Notes under the pieces: generated by a model
The model's input: only the letters and a program-made list of their open reading frames with translations
Told to the model about the DNA's origin: nothing
The model's database searches: none
Made by a program: the position numbers and the translations under genes
Shown here: piece by piece, positions 21,671-30,048 of the stretch
Numbering within the stretch: position 1 is the stretch's first letter
Layout of the letters: every line of letters starts with the position of its first letter
DNA from: Thauera sp. JM12B12
Lineage (GTDB): Bacteria; Pseudomonadota; Gammaproteobacteria; Burkholderiales; Rhodocyclaceae
Direction: 5' to 3'
DNA: 64,000 bases
Assembly (NCBI RefSeq): GCF_039614725.1
Contig: NZ_CP154859.1
Location: forward strand, 434,001-498,000

Positions 21671-22615
21671 TCATTCGAACAGCGCGCCCACGCTCTGGCC
21701 GCTGTGGATGCGCTCGATCGCAGCCGCGAACAGCGGCGCGACGTTGAGCACGGTGAGCTTGTCGAAGCGCTTCGCGTCGGGCAGGGTCACCGTGTTGGTG
21801 ACCACGATCGAGTCGATCGCCGCCTCGCGCAGGCGCTCGATCGCCGGTCCGCACAGCACGCCGTGAGTCGCGGCCGCATGGATGCTGCGCGCACCGGCGG
21901 CCTTGAGCGTGGCCACCGACGACACCAGGGTGCCGGCGGTGGCGATCTCGTCCTCGAAGATCACCACGTCGCGCCCGGCGACGTCGCCGACCACGGCCCC
22001 CTGCTTGACCGCGGTGTCCGACACCCGGCGCTTGTCGATGATCGCCATCGGGATGCCGAGCTTCTCGGAGAAGCGCCCGGTGCGCTTGGCGCCGCCGGCG
22101 TCGGTGGCCACCGCGACCATGTTCGAAAGCTCGTGGCGGTTGCGGAAGTGCTCGGCGATCAGCGACACCGCGGTGAGATGGTCGACCGGCACGCTGAAGA
22201 AACCATGCACCTGGTCGGCGTGCAGATCCATGGTCAGGACGCGGTTCGCCCCGGCGGTCTGCAGCAGGTCGGCGATCAGCCGCCCGGTGATCGAGATGCG
22301 CGGCGCGTCCTTCTTGTCCGAGCGCGCATAGGAGTAGTACGGGATCACCGCGGTGATGCGCTGCGCCGAGGCGCTGCGCAGCGCGTCGAGCGTGATCAGC
22401 AGTTCCATGATGTGCTCGCTCACCGGCTCGGTGAAGGACTGCACGACGAAGACGTCGCGCTCGCGCACGTTCTCCTGGATCTGCACGCGCAGGTTGTCGT
22501 TGGAAAAGCGCGCGATCTCGATCTGTCCGGGGCGCATGCCCAGGCGCTGGCTGATGTCGCAGGCAAGGTCGCGGCTGGCGTTGCAGGCGAAGATCTGCAG
22601 ACCGTGCTTGATCAT
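21671..22615 (-). CDS. prs: Ribose-phosphate pyrophosphokinase, divergent paralogue
   Basis: Makes phosphoribosyl pyrophosphate from ribose 5-phosphate and ATP for nucleotide, His and Trp synthesis. 314 residues, normal length. Start at 22615 (MIKHGLQIFAC), with AGGAG upstream; a longer start would add an unrelated proline-rich leader. Recognisable features include ENVRERDVFVVQS, the LTMDLHADQVHGFF metal/ATP site, the KRR of the catalytic loop and a PRPP-binding loop EDEIATAGT. It differs from the housekeeping enzyme: the usual YARQDRK is YARSDKK, and the PRPP loop is usually DDMIDTGGT. It is monocistronic, whereas the housekeeping prs in betaproteobacteria usually sits near ispE and rplY, so this is probably a second copy. 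Confidence 0.85.
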   Translation of the reverse strand: MIKHGLQIFACNASRDLACDISQRLGMRPGQIEIARFSNDNLRVQIQENVRERDVFVVQSFTEPVSEHIMELLITLDALRSASAQRITAVIPYYSYARSDKKDAPRISITGRLIADLLQTAGANRVLTMDLHADQVHGFFSVPVDHLTAVSLIAEHFRNRHELSNMVAVATDAGGAKRTGRFSEKLGIPMAIIDKRRVSDTAVKQGAVVGDVAGRDVVIFEDEIATAGTLVSSVATLKAAGARSIHAAATHGVLCGPAIERLREAAIDSIVVTNTVTLPDAKRFDKLTVLNVAPLFAAAIERIHSGQSVGALFE

Positions 22616-22896
22616 CGGGGGAAGCTCCTGTGATGGGTTCGCGCGGCATCGGATCGAAGGCGCGGGGTGCCGTTTCGGGCGCACGCGCCATGCTACGGGA
22701 AGAGGGCGGCGAGGGGCGAATCAGGAAGCTGAATGGCGCCTTGAGCGCGGCCTTGCCGAGGCGCGTCGGGGAGGCGCTCGCGGGGCTTGCGGCGCGCCGC
22801 CTTTTGTCACATCGTTGCCTGAAACGAGGCGGCCGGGAACAGCACCCGTGAACCCCGTCCGAACCGCCCGGACGAGATCCTTGATTCGAGGCGCGC

Positions 22897-24492
22897 ATGC
22901 ACGAGCATGGCTCCATGCCCGGCCGTTTGCGGGGGGATTTCTTCGGTGGCCTCACCGCCGGCATCGTCGCCCTGCCGCTCGCGCTCGCCTTCGGCGTGGC
23001 CTCCGGCGCCGGGGCCGCGGCCGGGCTCTATGGCGCGATCGTGCTCGGCTTCATCGCCGCCGTGCTCGGCGGCACGCGCATGCAGATCTCCGGTCCCACC
23101 GGGCCGATGACCGTGGTGTTCGCCTCGGTGCTGGCGGTGGTCGGCGGCGACCTCGGCGTGGCGATGGCCGCGGTGCTGGTCGGCGGGCTGGTGCAGATCG
23201 GGCTCGGCGTGCTGCGCGCCGGGGGGCTGGTGCGCTTCATCCCGTATCCGGTGGTGTCGGGCTTCATGAGCGGCATCGGCGTCATCATCATCCTGCTGCA
23301 GAGCGCGCCGCTGCTCGGTGCCCCGCCGCTGTCCTCGCCGCTCGCCGCGGTGCTCGGCATGGCCGGCGTGCTCGCGCAGTTCAACGGGCAGGCGCTGCTG
23401 CTCGGCTTTCTTACCCTGGTGATCGTGTTCCGCACGCCGATGGCGATCAGCCGGGTGGTGCCGGCGCCGCTCGTGGCGCTGCTCGCCATGACCGGGCTCG
23501 CGGCGGGCGCGGGCTTCGCGGCGCCGGTCATCGGCGACATCCCGCGCGGCCTGCCCGCGCTCGTGCTGCCCGCGTTCACCCTCGAGACCTGGACCACGGT
23601 GCTGCTGCTCGGCATCACCCTCGGTCTGCTCGGCAGCATCGACAGCCTGCTCACCTCGCTGGTGGCCGACTCCATCACCGGCACCCGCCATCACTCGAAC
23701 CGCGAACTCGTCGGCCAGGGCATCGGCAACATGCTCTGCGCCTTCGTCGGTGGCCTCCCGGGGGCGGGCGCCACCATGCGCACCGTGGTCAACATCAAGT
23801 CGGGCGGGCGCGGGCGCATGTCGGGCGTGGTGCACTCGCTGTTCCTCGTCGCCCTGCTCCTCGGCCTCGGCCCGCTCGCCGAGCGCATCCCGCTCGCCGT
23901 GCTGGCGGGCATCCTGATCAAGGTCGGCGTCGATATCCTCGACTACCGCATGCTGCGCCTGGTGCGCACCGCGCCGCGCGCCGACGTCGCGGTGATGACG
24001 GCGGTGTTCGTGCTGACCGTGCTGGTGGACCTCATCGTGGCCGTGGGCGCCGGGGTGGTGCTGTCGATGATGCTGATCATCCACCAGCTCGCGCGTCAGT
24101 CGCGCTTTCGCGTGCGCGCGCTGCCGCGTGCGGCGGGGGCGAGCGCCGCCGCCGACCTCGAGAGCGGCATCCGCGTGATCGAGATCGACGGCGCCTTCTT
24201 CTTCGGCTCGGCGAGCCAGCTGCTCGACCGCGTCGATCAGGTGATCGGCACCCGCGTGGCGGTGTTCGACTGCAGCCGCGTGCCCTTCATGGATCTCTCG
24301 GCGCAGTTCGCGCTCGAGGAGATGATCGAGCGCCTGAACGCGCTGTCGATCGTGGTGCGGGTGGTGGTGCCGCCGGCCATCCACGCCCAGCTGCTGAGCC
24401 TGCGGGCGCCGCAGCTGCCGGTCGAGATCCTGCGCGAGGATCTGGGCACGACGCTCGCCGAGGCCCGCAAGCTGGTCGAGCTGTCCGTCTGA
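22897..24492 (+). CDS. SulP-family anion transporter with STAS domain
   Basis: Inner-membrane transporter of 531 residues. The N-terminal region has the SulP signature FFGGLTAGIVALPLALAFGV followed by the GLYGAIVLGFIAAVLGG repeat and the ISGPTGPM segment. About twelve helices extend to residue 405, and a cytoplasmic STAS domain (about 420-531, with CSRVPFMDLSAQFALEEM) follows. Members carry sulfate, bicarbonate or dicarboxylates; the sequence does not fix the substrate. A cys-type sulfate ABC importer exists elsewhere in the window, so this need not be the sulfate carrier. ATG at 22897; MPGRL six codons later is an alternative. Confidence 0.88.
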   Translation: MHEHGSMPGRLRGDFFGGLTAGIVALPLALAFGVASGAGAAAGLYGAIVLGFIAAVLGGTRMQISGPTGPMTVVFASVLAVVGGDLGVAMAAVLVGGLVQIGLGVLRAGGLVRFIPYPVVSGFMSGIGVIIILLQSAPLLGAPPLSSPLAAVLGMAGVLAQFNGQALLLGFLTLVIVFRTPMAISRVVPAPLVALLAMTGLAAGAGFAAPVIGDIPRGLPALVLPAFTLETWTTVLLLGITLGLLGSIDSLLTSLVADSITGTRHHSNRELVGQGIGNMLCAFVGGLPGAGATMRTVVNIKSGGRGRMSGVVHSLFLVALLLGLGPLAERIPLAVLAGILIKVGVDILDYRMLRLVRTAPRADVAVMTAVFVLTVLVDLIVAVGAGVVLSMMLIIHQLARQSRFRVRALPRAAGASAAADLESGIRVIEIDGAFFFGSASQLLDRVDQVIGTRVAVFDCSRVPFMDLSAQFALEEMIERLNALSIVVRVVVPPAIHAQLLSLRAPQLPVEILREDLGTTLAEARKLVELSV

Positions 24493-24579
24493 TCCGGCGG
24501 CGATCGCGCCGCGGGGCTTGGCGGCGTGCGCCGACGGGCGCATTCTGGCCGCGGGACGGCAGGGCGCAGGAGGTGGGCG

Positions 24580-27500
24580 ATGGCGGGGATCTTCATCAGC
24601 CACAGCAGTCGGGACCGGCAGGCGGCCGCGGCGATGGCGGCGCGCCTGCGCGACCGGGGCTACGCGTCGCTGTTCCTGGATTTCGACCCCGCCGACGGCA
24701 TTCCCGCCGGACGCGACTGGGAGCGCGAGATCTACGCCCGCCTGCGCGGCTGCGACGCCGTGGTGGTGCTGTGCAGCGCGGAGGCGATGGCATCGGACTG
24801 GTGCTTTGCCGAGATCGTCTATGCGCGCGCGCTCGGCAAGCGCCTGTTTCCGGTGCGGATCGACGCCTGCAGCGTGCGCACGCTGTTGCTCGACACCCAG
24901 CTCGTCGACCTGTGCACGGACCCCGAGGAAGGCTACGCGCGCCTGTGGCGCGGGCTGCGCAGCGCCGGGCTCGACCCGGCGGACAGCTTCGCGTGGGAGA
25001 GCGGGCGTCCGCCGTATCCCGGGCTCGCCCCCTTCCAGGCTGCCGACGCCGCGGTGTATTTCGGCCGCGAGGCGGAGCAGCGCCGCTGCCTCGACACCCT
25101 GGCGCAGATGCGCCGTTACGGCGGCGAGCGCCTGCTGGTCGTGGTCGGCGCCTCGGGCAGCGGCAAATCGTCGCTGGTGCGCGCCGGGGTGCTGCCGCGC
25201 GTCGCGCGCATGCCCGACTGGCGGGTGCTGGGGCCGCTCCGGCCACAACGCCGGCCCGACCAGGAGCTCGTGCGCGTGCTGCCAGCCGTGCAGGACGCGG
25301 CCGCCGTCGCGCCGGCGGCGCTGGGCGCGGCCTTGGCGTCGGCGTGCGCCGCCGAGCCTGGGCAGCCGGCGGTGCTGCTCGTCGTCGACCAGCTCGAGGA
25401 ACTCGTCACCACCAGCGCGCCCGAGGCCGCCGCGCGCTTCGTGCAGGCGCTGCGCGCGGCGCTCGCGCCCGAGGCGGGCGAGTGCTACTGCCTGGCGACG
25501 CTGCGTGCGGACCACCTCGCCGCCCTGCAGGCGGCTCCGGCGTGGGCGGGGCTGCCTTTCCGCCAGCTCCCGCTGGCGACGATGGACGCCGGTCACTTCG
25601 CCGAGATCATCCGTGGCCCGGCGCAGGTTGCCGGGCTCGAGCTGGAGGAGGGCCTGGTCGAAGCGCTGGCGCAGGATACCGGCCACCCCGACGCGCTGCC
25701 GCTGCTCGCCTTCACCCTCAACCGGCTGTGGCGCGACTTCGGCGACGACCGGCGCATCACGCTCGACGAGTACCGCGCCCGCCTCGGCGGCCTCGAGGGC
25801 GCCATCCGCCGCGAGGCCGAGGCGGTGCTCGCCGCGCGTGCGCCCGCTCCCGACACCCTGCGCGCGCTGCGGCAGGCGTTCCGCCATCTGGTGCGGGTCG
25901 AGCCCGAGGGCGCCTATACCCGGCGCAGCGCGCGCTGGGATGCGCTGCCGGCGGCGGCGCATCCCCTGCTGGAGGCCTTCGTCGCCGCCCGCCTGCTGGT
26001 GTCCGGGCGTGAGGACGACGGAGAGGGTGCGCGCACGCTGGAGGTGGCGCACGAGGCCCTGTTCCGCGCCTGGGAGCAGCTGCGCCGCTGGCTCGACGAG
26101 GACCGCGTGTTCCTGCTCTGGCGCCAGCACGCCCTGCCCGCGGCCGAGGCCTGGCAGCGCGCGCCCGACGATGCCGGCCTGCTGCCGAGCGGGGGCCCGC
26201 TCGCCGAGGCCCGGCGCTGGCGCGCGGAGCGGACCGACGAGCTGGGCGAGACCTTGCTCGCCTACATCGACGCCGGCGTCGCCGCCCAGGCGCGGCTGCG
26301 CCGGCGCCGGCTGGGCGCGCGCGCGGGCCTCGCCACGCTGGTGCTCGCCGCGGCTGCGCTCGGCGGCGGGCTGTGGGAACAACAGCGCACCCTCGTCCTC
26401 CAGCGCATCGACAGCTACTGGAGCGGCGCGCTCGCCGCGCGCGATGCCGGCGGCGACGCCCTGCGCGCCGCCCACTATCTCGCGCGGGCAGCCGATCTCG
26501 GTGGCGCCGGCAGTGCGCACGACAACGCCCTGATCGCGATCGGGCTGCTCGCCGGCGGCGTCGAGCTGGCCGGCGAGTTCGCGCTGCCAGGCCCGGCGGA
26601 TGGCGTGCGACTGAGTGGCGACGGGCGCCTGCTGCTGGCCTGGCGCGGGCGCGAAGCCTGGCTTCACGCGCTCGCGGACGGCGGCCTGCGGGCGCGTTTC
26701 GAGCATCCGGACGCGGTCGCCGAGGCGTGGTTCGCGGCCGCCGGGGTGGTGCTCAGCCGCGACGCCGGCGGCGGCCTGTGGCTGTGGGACGACGTGCGCG
26801 CGCCGCGCGCACTCGCGCAGGAGGGGGCCGCGCACATCGCCGTCGACCGCGCGGGGCGCCGCATCGCCGCCGGCGGCGACGATGGCGTCCGGGTGTGGGC
26901 GCTGCCGGGCGGCGAGCCCGGCGCGCACATCCTTGCGGGCAACGCGATCGCCGGCGTCGCCTTTGTCGACGAGGGCGGCGAGGGGGATGGCGGCGTGCTG
27001 GCGTGGTCGGCGGCGGGCCGCTTCTGGCGCGTGGACGGCACGGGCGTGGTGCGCGCCTGGGAGAGCGGCTGCGCTCCTCGCGGCGTGGCGCTGTCGGGCG
27101 CTGGGGACGCCGCCGTGAGCTTCTGCGACACCACGCTGCTGCGCCACGCCCTGCGTAGCGGCCGGGTCGAGGCGCGCTGGGACGCACCCGAACGCGTCGA
27201 TGGCGTCCGCATCGATGGCGGTGCGGACCTCGCGGTGTCGTGGAGTGCCGGTCGCGGCCGGCTGCGCGTGTGGCGGGCGAGCGACGGTACGCCGCGGCTG
27301 GAGCGTCCGCTCGATGGCGAGGGCAGCCTGGCGCGGGTGGCGCTGCTGCCGGATGCGAACCGGCTGCTCACCTCGGGCGCCGATGGCTGGCTGGTGCTCT
27401 GGGACCTGGCCTTCGGCGCGCCGGCCGCACAGGCCCGCCACCATCGTGCAGAGACGCCGGTGCTGGCCGCCGTCGACGCGCGCGGCGAGCGCGTGCTGGC

Positions 27501-28248
27501 CTGGAGCGGGGCGGCGGGCGCACGGCTGTGGGATGCCGGCACGCTCACGCCGCTGAGCCTGCCCCTGCGCCATCCCGGGCGGGTGGTCGGCGCAGCCATG
27601 GACGACGCCGGCACCACGGTCCTGAGCTGGGCCGACGACGGCAGCGTGCGCTGGTGGCGGCGGCAGCCCGCGCTCGAGCTCACCGCGGCGGCATCGACCG
27701 CCGCCGCCCGCGCGGATCTGCCCCGACCGCAGGCGGCGGATGGCGCGCTCAAGGCACGGCTGGACGCCCTCGGCCTCCACGACTACGCGGTGCTGCACAC
27801 CGAGGGCGACGCTCGCCTGATCGCTGCCGGTCCGCTCGCGCGCCGGCTCGGCGCGGGCGAGCGCCTGTCGCCGCCGCTCACGCTCGATGAGGGGGTGCGC
27901 GGCGGCGCCCTGCTCGCGGGCGATCGGGTCGTGCTGTGGGGCAACAGCAGCGTGCGACTGTGGGACGCTGCCAGCGGCCGGCCGCTCAGTGCCGTGCTGC
28001 GCTCGGACGTGCTGGTTCCCGAGCGGGGCGGGGTGGATGGCGGGCTGCTGGTCTCCGATGGCCTGCGCGCACGGCAATGGCGCTGGCCCCTGCCGGCGGC
28101 CGGTACGGCGCAGGTCGCGGACTGGCTCGCGCTCGGCAACGCCACGGCGATGGACGAGCAGGGCGCGATCCGCACGCTCGGATACGTGGAGTGGTGCCGG
28201 CGCATGCGCGCGGCCCAGCGTCCGGCGGTGGGCTGCCCGCCGCCATGA
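24580..28248 (+). CDS. TIR-nSTAND-transmembrane-WD40 protein, probable anti-phage or conflict sensor
   Basis: Large 1222-residue multidomain protein. ATG at 24580 is preceded by GCAGGAGGTG. Residues 1-135 are a TIR domain (MAGIFISHSSRD...) with the SDWCFAE motif at 72-78; Glu78 matches the catalytic Glu of bacterial NAD-cleaving TIR domains. Residues about 145-560 are a STAND-type NTPase of the nSTAND1 kind: PYPGLAPFQAADAAVYFGRE entry, Walker A GASGSGKSS (190-198), Walker B VVDQLEE (268-274). A single hydrophobic helix (about 583-600) follows an Arg-rich stretch. The C-terminal half is a degenerate WD40 propeller with LWLWDD, VVRAW, LVLWDLAF, RLWDAGT and VRLWDAASGRPL repeats. Such architectures sense a ligand through the propeller, oligomerise through the NTPase and activate TIR. 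No partner gene is adjacent; function is inferred. Confidence 0.88.
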   Translation: MAGIFISHSSRDRQAAAAMAARLRDRGYASLFLDFDPADGIPAGRDWEREIYARLRGCDAVVVLCSAEAMASDWCFAEIVYARALGKRLFPVRIDACSVRTLLLDTQLVDLCTDPEEGYARLWRGLRSAGLDPADSFAWESGRPPYPGLAPFQAADAAVYFGREAEQRRCLDTLAQMRRYGGERLLVVVGASGSGKSSLVRAGVLPRVARMPDWRVLGPLRPQRRPDQELVRVLPAVQDAAAVAPAALGAALASACAAEPGQPAVLLVVDQLEELVTTSAPEAAARFVQALRAALAPEAGECYCLATLRADHLAALQAAPAWAGLPFRQLPLATMDAGHFAEIIRGPAQVAGLELEEGLVEALAQDTGHPDALPLLAFTLNRLWRDFGDDRRITLDEYRARLGGLEGAIRREAEAVLAARAPAPDTLRALRQAFRHLVRVEPEGAYTRRSARWDALPAAAHPLLEAFVAARLLVSGREDDGEGARTLEVAHEALFRAWEQLRRWLDEDRVFLLWRQHALPAAEAWQRAPDDAGLLPSGGPLAEARRWRAERTDELGETLLAYIDAGVAAQARLRRRRLGARAGLATLVLAAAALGGGLWEQQRTLVLQRIDSYWSGALAARDAGGDALRAAHYLARAADLGGAGSAHDNALIAIGLLAGGVELAGEFALPGPADGVRLSGDGRLLLAWRGREAWLHALADGGLRARFEHPDAVAEAWFAAAGVVLSRDAGGGLWLWDDVRAPRALAQEGAAHIAVDRAGRRIAAGGDDGVRVWALPGGEPGAHILAGNAIAGVAFVDEGGEGDGGVLAWSAAGRFWRVDGTGVVRAWESGCAPRGVALSGAGDAAVSFCDTTLLRHALRSGRVEARWDAPERVDGVRIDGGADLAVSWSAGRGRLRVWRASDGTPRLERPLDGEGSLARVALLPDANRLLTSGADGWLVLWDLAFGAPAAQARHHRAETPVLAAVDARGERVLAWSGAAGARLWDAGTLTPLSLPLRHPGRVVGAAMDDAGTTVLSWADDGSVRWWRRQPALELTAAASTAAARADLPRPQAADGALKARLDALGLHDYAVLHTEGDARLIAAGPLARRLGAGERLSPPLTLDEGVRGGALLAGDRVVLWGNSSVRLWDAASGRPLSAVLRSDVLVPERGGVDGGLLVSDGLRARQWRWPLPAAGTAQVADWLALGNATAMDEQGAIRTLGYVEWCRRMRAAQRPAVGCPPP

Positions 28249-28286
28249 GGGGGATGCCGCGATTGCGGCTCAGCCCGCGTGAAGCC

Positions 28287-29333
28287 TCACTGCACCAGCA
28301 CGAGCGATTCCGACCACGCACCGACCCAGTCGCCACCCTCGTCCCACACCCTGACCTGGAGCTGGTGGCGGCCGGCGGACAGGCGGGCGTGTTCGTCGCG
28401 GCCGTCCCAGCGCTGCGCCGGCGCGCTCTCGACACGGCGATCGCGCGCCACGGGGCCGATGCGCTGGCCCTTCACATAGCGCTTGCGCATGCCGTCGGGG
28501 CTCTGCGACACCTGCATGAACTCGACGGCGGCATGGTCGAAGTCCGAGCGCGTGTGGAAGGCGTAGCCGGCGGTCTCGCCGCGCGCCGGGTGCATCATGC
28601 CGGGGTCGAACTCGAGCCGGTCCACCGCCACCGAGCCGACGGCGCGCGGGCCGATGCCCAGGCCGTGCACGCTGAAGCCGTCGATCGTCTCGCGCCCGGT
28701 GTCGGGGTCGGCGGCGGTGAGCGCGATCACCGCGGGCTTGAGGCGGTCGCCGAGGAAGGGCGGCAGGTCGAAGCGCAGCAGGTGGCGGCCGAGGCCGAAC
28801 TTGTCCAGGCGGTAGCTCACCGTCTCGGCGCCCGGCAGCGCGATCCGCAGCAGTACCTGGCCCGGACGGTGCTGCGCGTAGTCCACGACCACCGGCCAGC
28901 CGCCGCGCACCAGGCCGCGCACGCCGAAGGCGCTGCCGTTGTACTGCGCGGCGAGCTGGGGGCCGTCGCGCAGCAGGGCGCGCGTGCCCTCGTCCTCGTC
29001 GCGCTGCTCGGTCTTCTCCTCGGCGAGCGACTTGCCGATCGCGAACAGCGCCGCCGCGCCGACGATGAGCGCCGGGATTGCCCAGTTCGGCCCGCCGTTG
29101 CCGCCATCGGCCGGGTATCGTTCATCGACCGGGGCGCGGGCCCCGGCACCGTCGCGCGGGCCCTCGTTGCCCGCGTCGGGGATCAGGTTGACCGCGACGA
29201 GCGCGGGCGTGGCGTGCGCCGGCTGGGGCGCGCGCCCGTCGTCCCTCGCGGACGCCGCCGACGGCAGCGCCGCGAGCGCGAGCGCAAGCGCGAGGCAGAG
29301 CCCGCGCTGCAGGGTGGCGTGGTTTGCGTTCAC
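28287..29333 (-). CDS. Exported protein of unknown function with one internal membrane segment
   Basis: 348 residues, not recognised. GTG at 29333 is taken as the start because AGGAGG lies 8 bases upstream; an in-frame GTG at 29342 overlaps that AGGAGG and cannot be used efficiently. A signal peptide ends at SAASA (residue 29). A helix at about 84-101 (NWAIPALIVGAAALFAIGKSL) is followed by a soluble part rich in beta-type sequence (GQVLLRIALPGAETVSYRL, HQLQVRVWDEGGDWVGAWSE), ending in what looks like an Ig/jelly-roll strand pattern. Downstream of the glycine-zipper lipoprotein gene on the same strand with a 30-base gap, so they may form an operon for envelope function. Convergent with the TIR protein gene. 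Confidence 0.7.
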   Translation of the reverse strand: MNANHATLQRGLCLALALALAALPSAASARDDGRAPQPAHATPALVAVNLIPDAGNEGPRDGAGARAPVDERYPADGGNGGPNWAIPALIVGAAALFAIGKSLAEEKTEQRDEDEGTRALLRDGPQLAAQYNGSAFGVRGLVRGGWPVVVDYAQHRPGQVLLRIALPGAETVSYRLDKFGLGRHLLRFDLPPFLGDRLKPAVIALTAADPDTGRETIDGFSVHGLGIGPRAVGSVAVDRLEFDPGMMHPARGETAGYAFHTRSDFDHAAVEFMQVSQSPDGMRKRYVKGQRIGPVARDRRVESAPAQRWDGRDEHARLSAGRHQLQVRVWDEGGDWVGAWSESLVLVQ

Positions 29334-29363
29334 GTGCTTCACCTCCTGTGCCGGCGCGCGCGT

Positions 29364-29846
29364 TCAGGCCGATTGGCCGCTGAAGTCGAAGGCGTCGCTG
29401 CCCGCGCTGCGACAGGCGACGCCCTCCATGACCTCGCGCCGGCCATCCACGTACACGACCTGGTCGAAGCGGCGGCATGTCTTGCCCGCGTCGGCGTAGA
29501 AATCCGAGGTCGGGGTCACCGCGAACTCGCGACCGGTGTCCTCGTTGCGCCAGGCCACGGTCTGCCCGCGTGGCGTGCTCTCGATCGTCTCGGCGAGGCG
29601 TTTGCGGTCGGCCTCGTCCATGTACTGGCCGATCATCCGCCCTACCACGCCGCCGAGCAGCGCGCCGATGACCGCGCCCTTGCCGCTGTCGCCGCCGAGC
29701 TTGTACCCCGCGACCCCGCCCAGCAGGCCGCCGATCGCGGTTCCCCAGTCGCGCTTCTGCATGTTCTCGCACGCGCTCGCCGAGGCCAGCACGAGCGCGG
29801 CGGCGAGGACGGAGGCCAGTTTTCGGGCGGCAGGACGCTTGCGCAT
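29364..29846 (-). CDS. Glycine-zipper lipoprotein (17 kDa surface antigen-like)
   Basis: 160 residues. Start at 29846 (MRKRPAARKLA), giving a normal lipoprotein signal with Cys at residue 26 (ASASAC); a longer frame from 29936 adds an improbable leader. Residues about 35-65 form a glycine zipper, GTAIGGLLGGVAGYKLGGD then GAVIGALLGGVVG, as in the outer-membrane SlyB/17 kDa antigen group, where it helps membrane insertion or oligomerisation. The C-terminal half has the family's AWRNEDTGREFAVTPTSDFY and CRRFDQVVYVDGRREVMEGVAC. Role in the envelope unknown in detail. Confidence 0.82.
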   Translation of the reverse strand: MRKRPAARKLASVLAAALVLASASACENMQKRDWGTAIGGLLGGVAGYKLGGDSGKGAVIGALLGGVVGRMIGQYMDEADRKRLAETIESTPRGQTVAWRNEDTGREFAVTPTSDFYADAGKTCRRFDQVVYVDGRREVMEGVACRSAGSDAFDFSGQSA

Positions 29847-30048
29847 GGCGATCACCCCGGATGATGGACGAGAGGACCAGGCCGCGCGGCCCGTCCGCCA
29901 CAGGAGCAGCGTGCGGAGCGGGAGCCTGAAATTCATTCTAGGCCAGGCTCAGCGCCTTGCCCGTTCCGTTCCTGCGTCGACCTCGAGGCCGACACCAGCG
30001 CCGCCGCGGCAAGGCCGCCCGCGCGTGCCGAGACCGGGGCTGTCGTGC

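Noticed and set aside
22807..28077. A 1756-codon minus-strand frame opposite the SulP and TIR genes
   Set aside because: It spans two unrelated plus-strand genes and their gap and has low-complexity Arg/Ala/His composition: a composition artefact of high GC.
29340..29342. GTG at 29342 as the start of the exported protein
   Set aside because: It overlaps the AGGAGG ribosome binding site; the GTG nine bases further on has ideal spacing.
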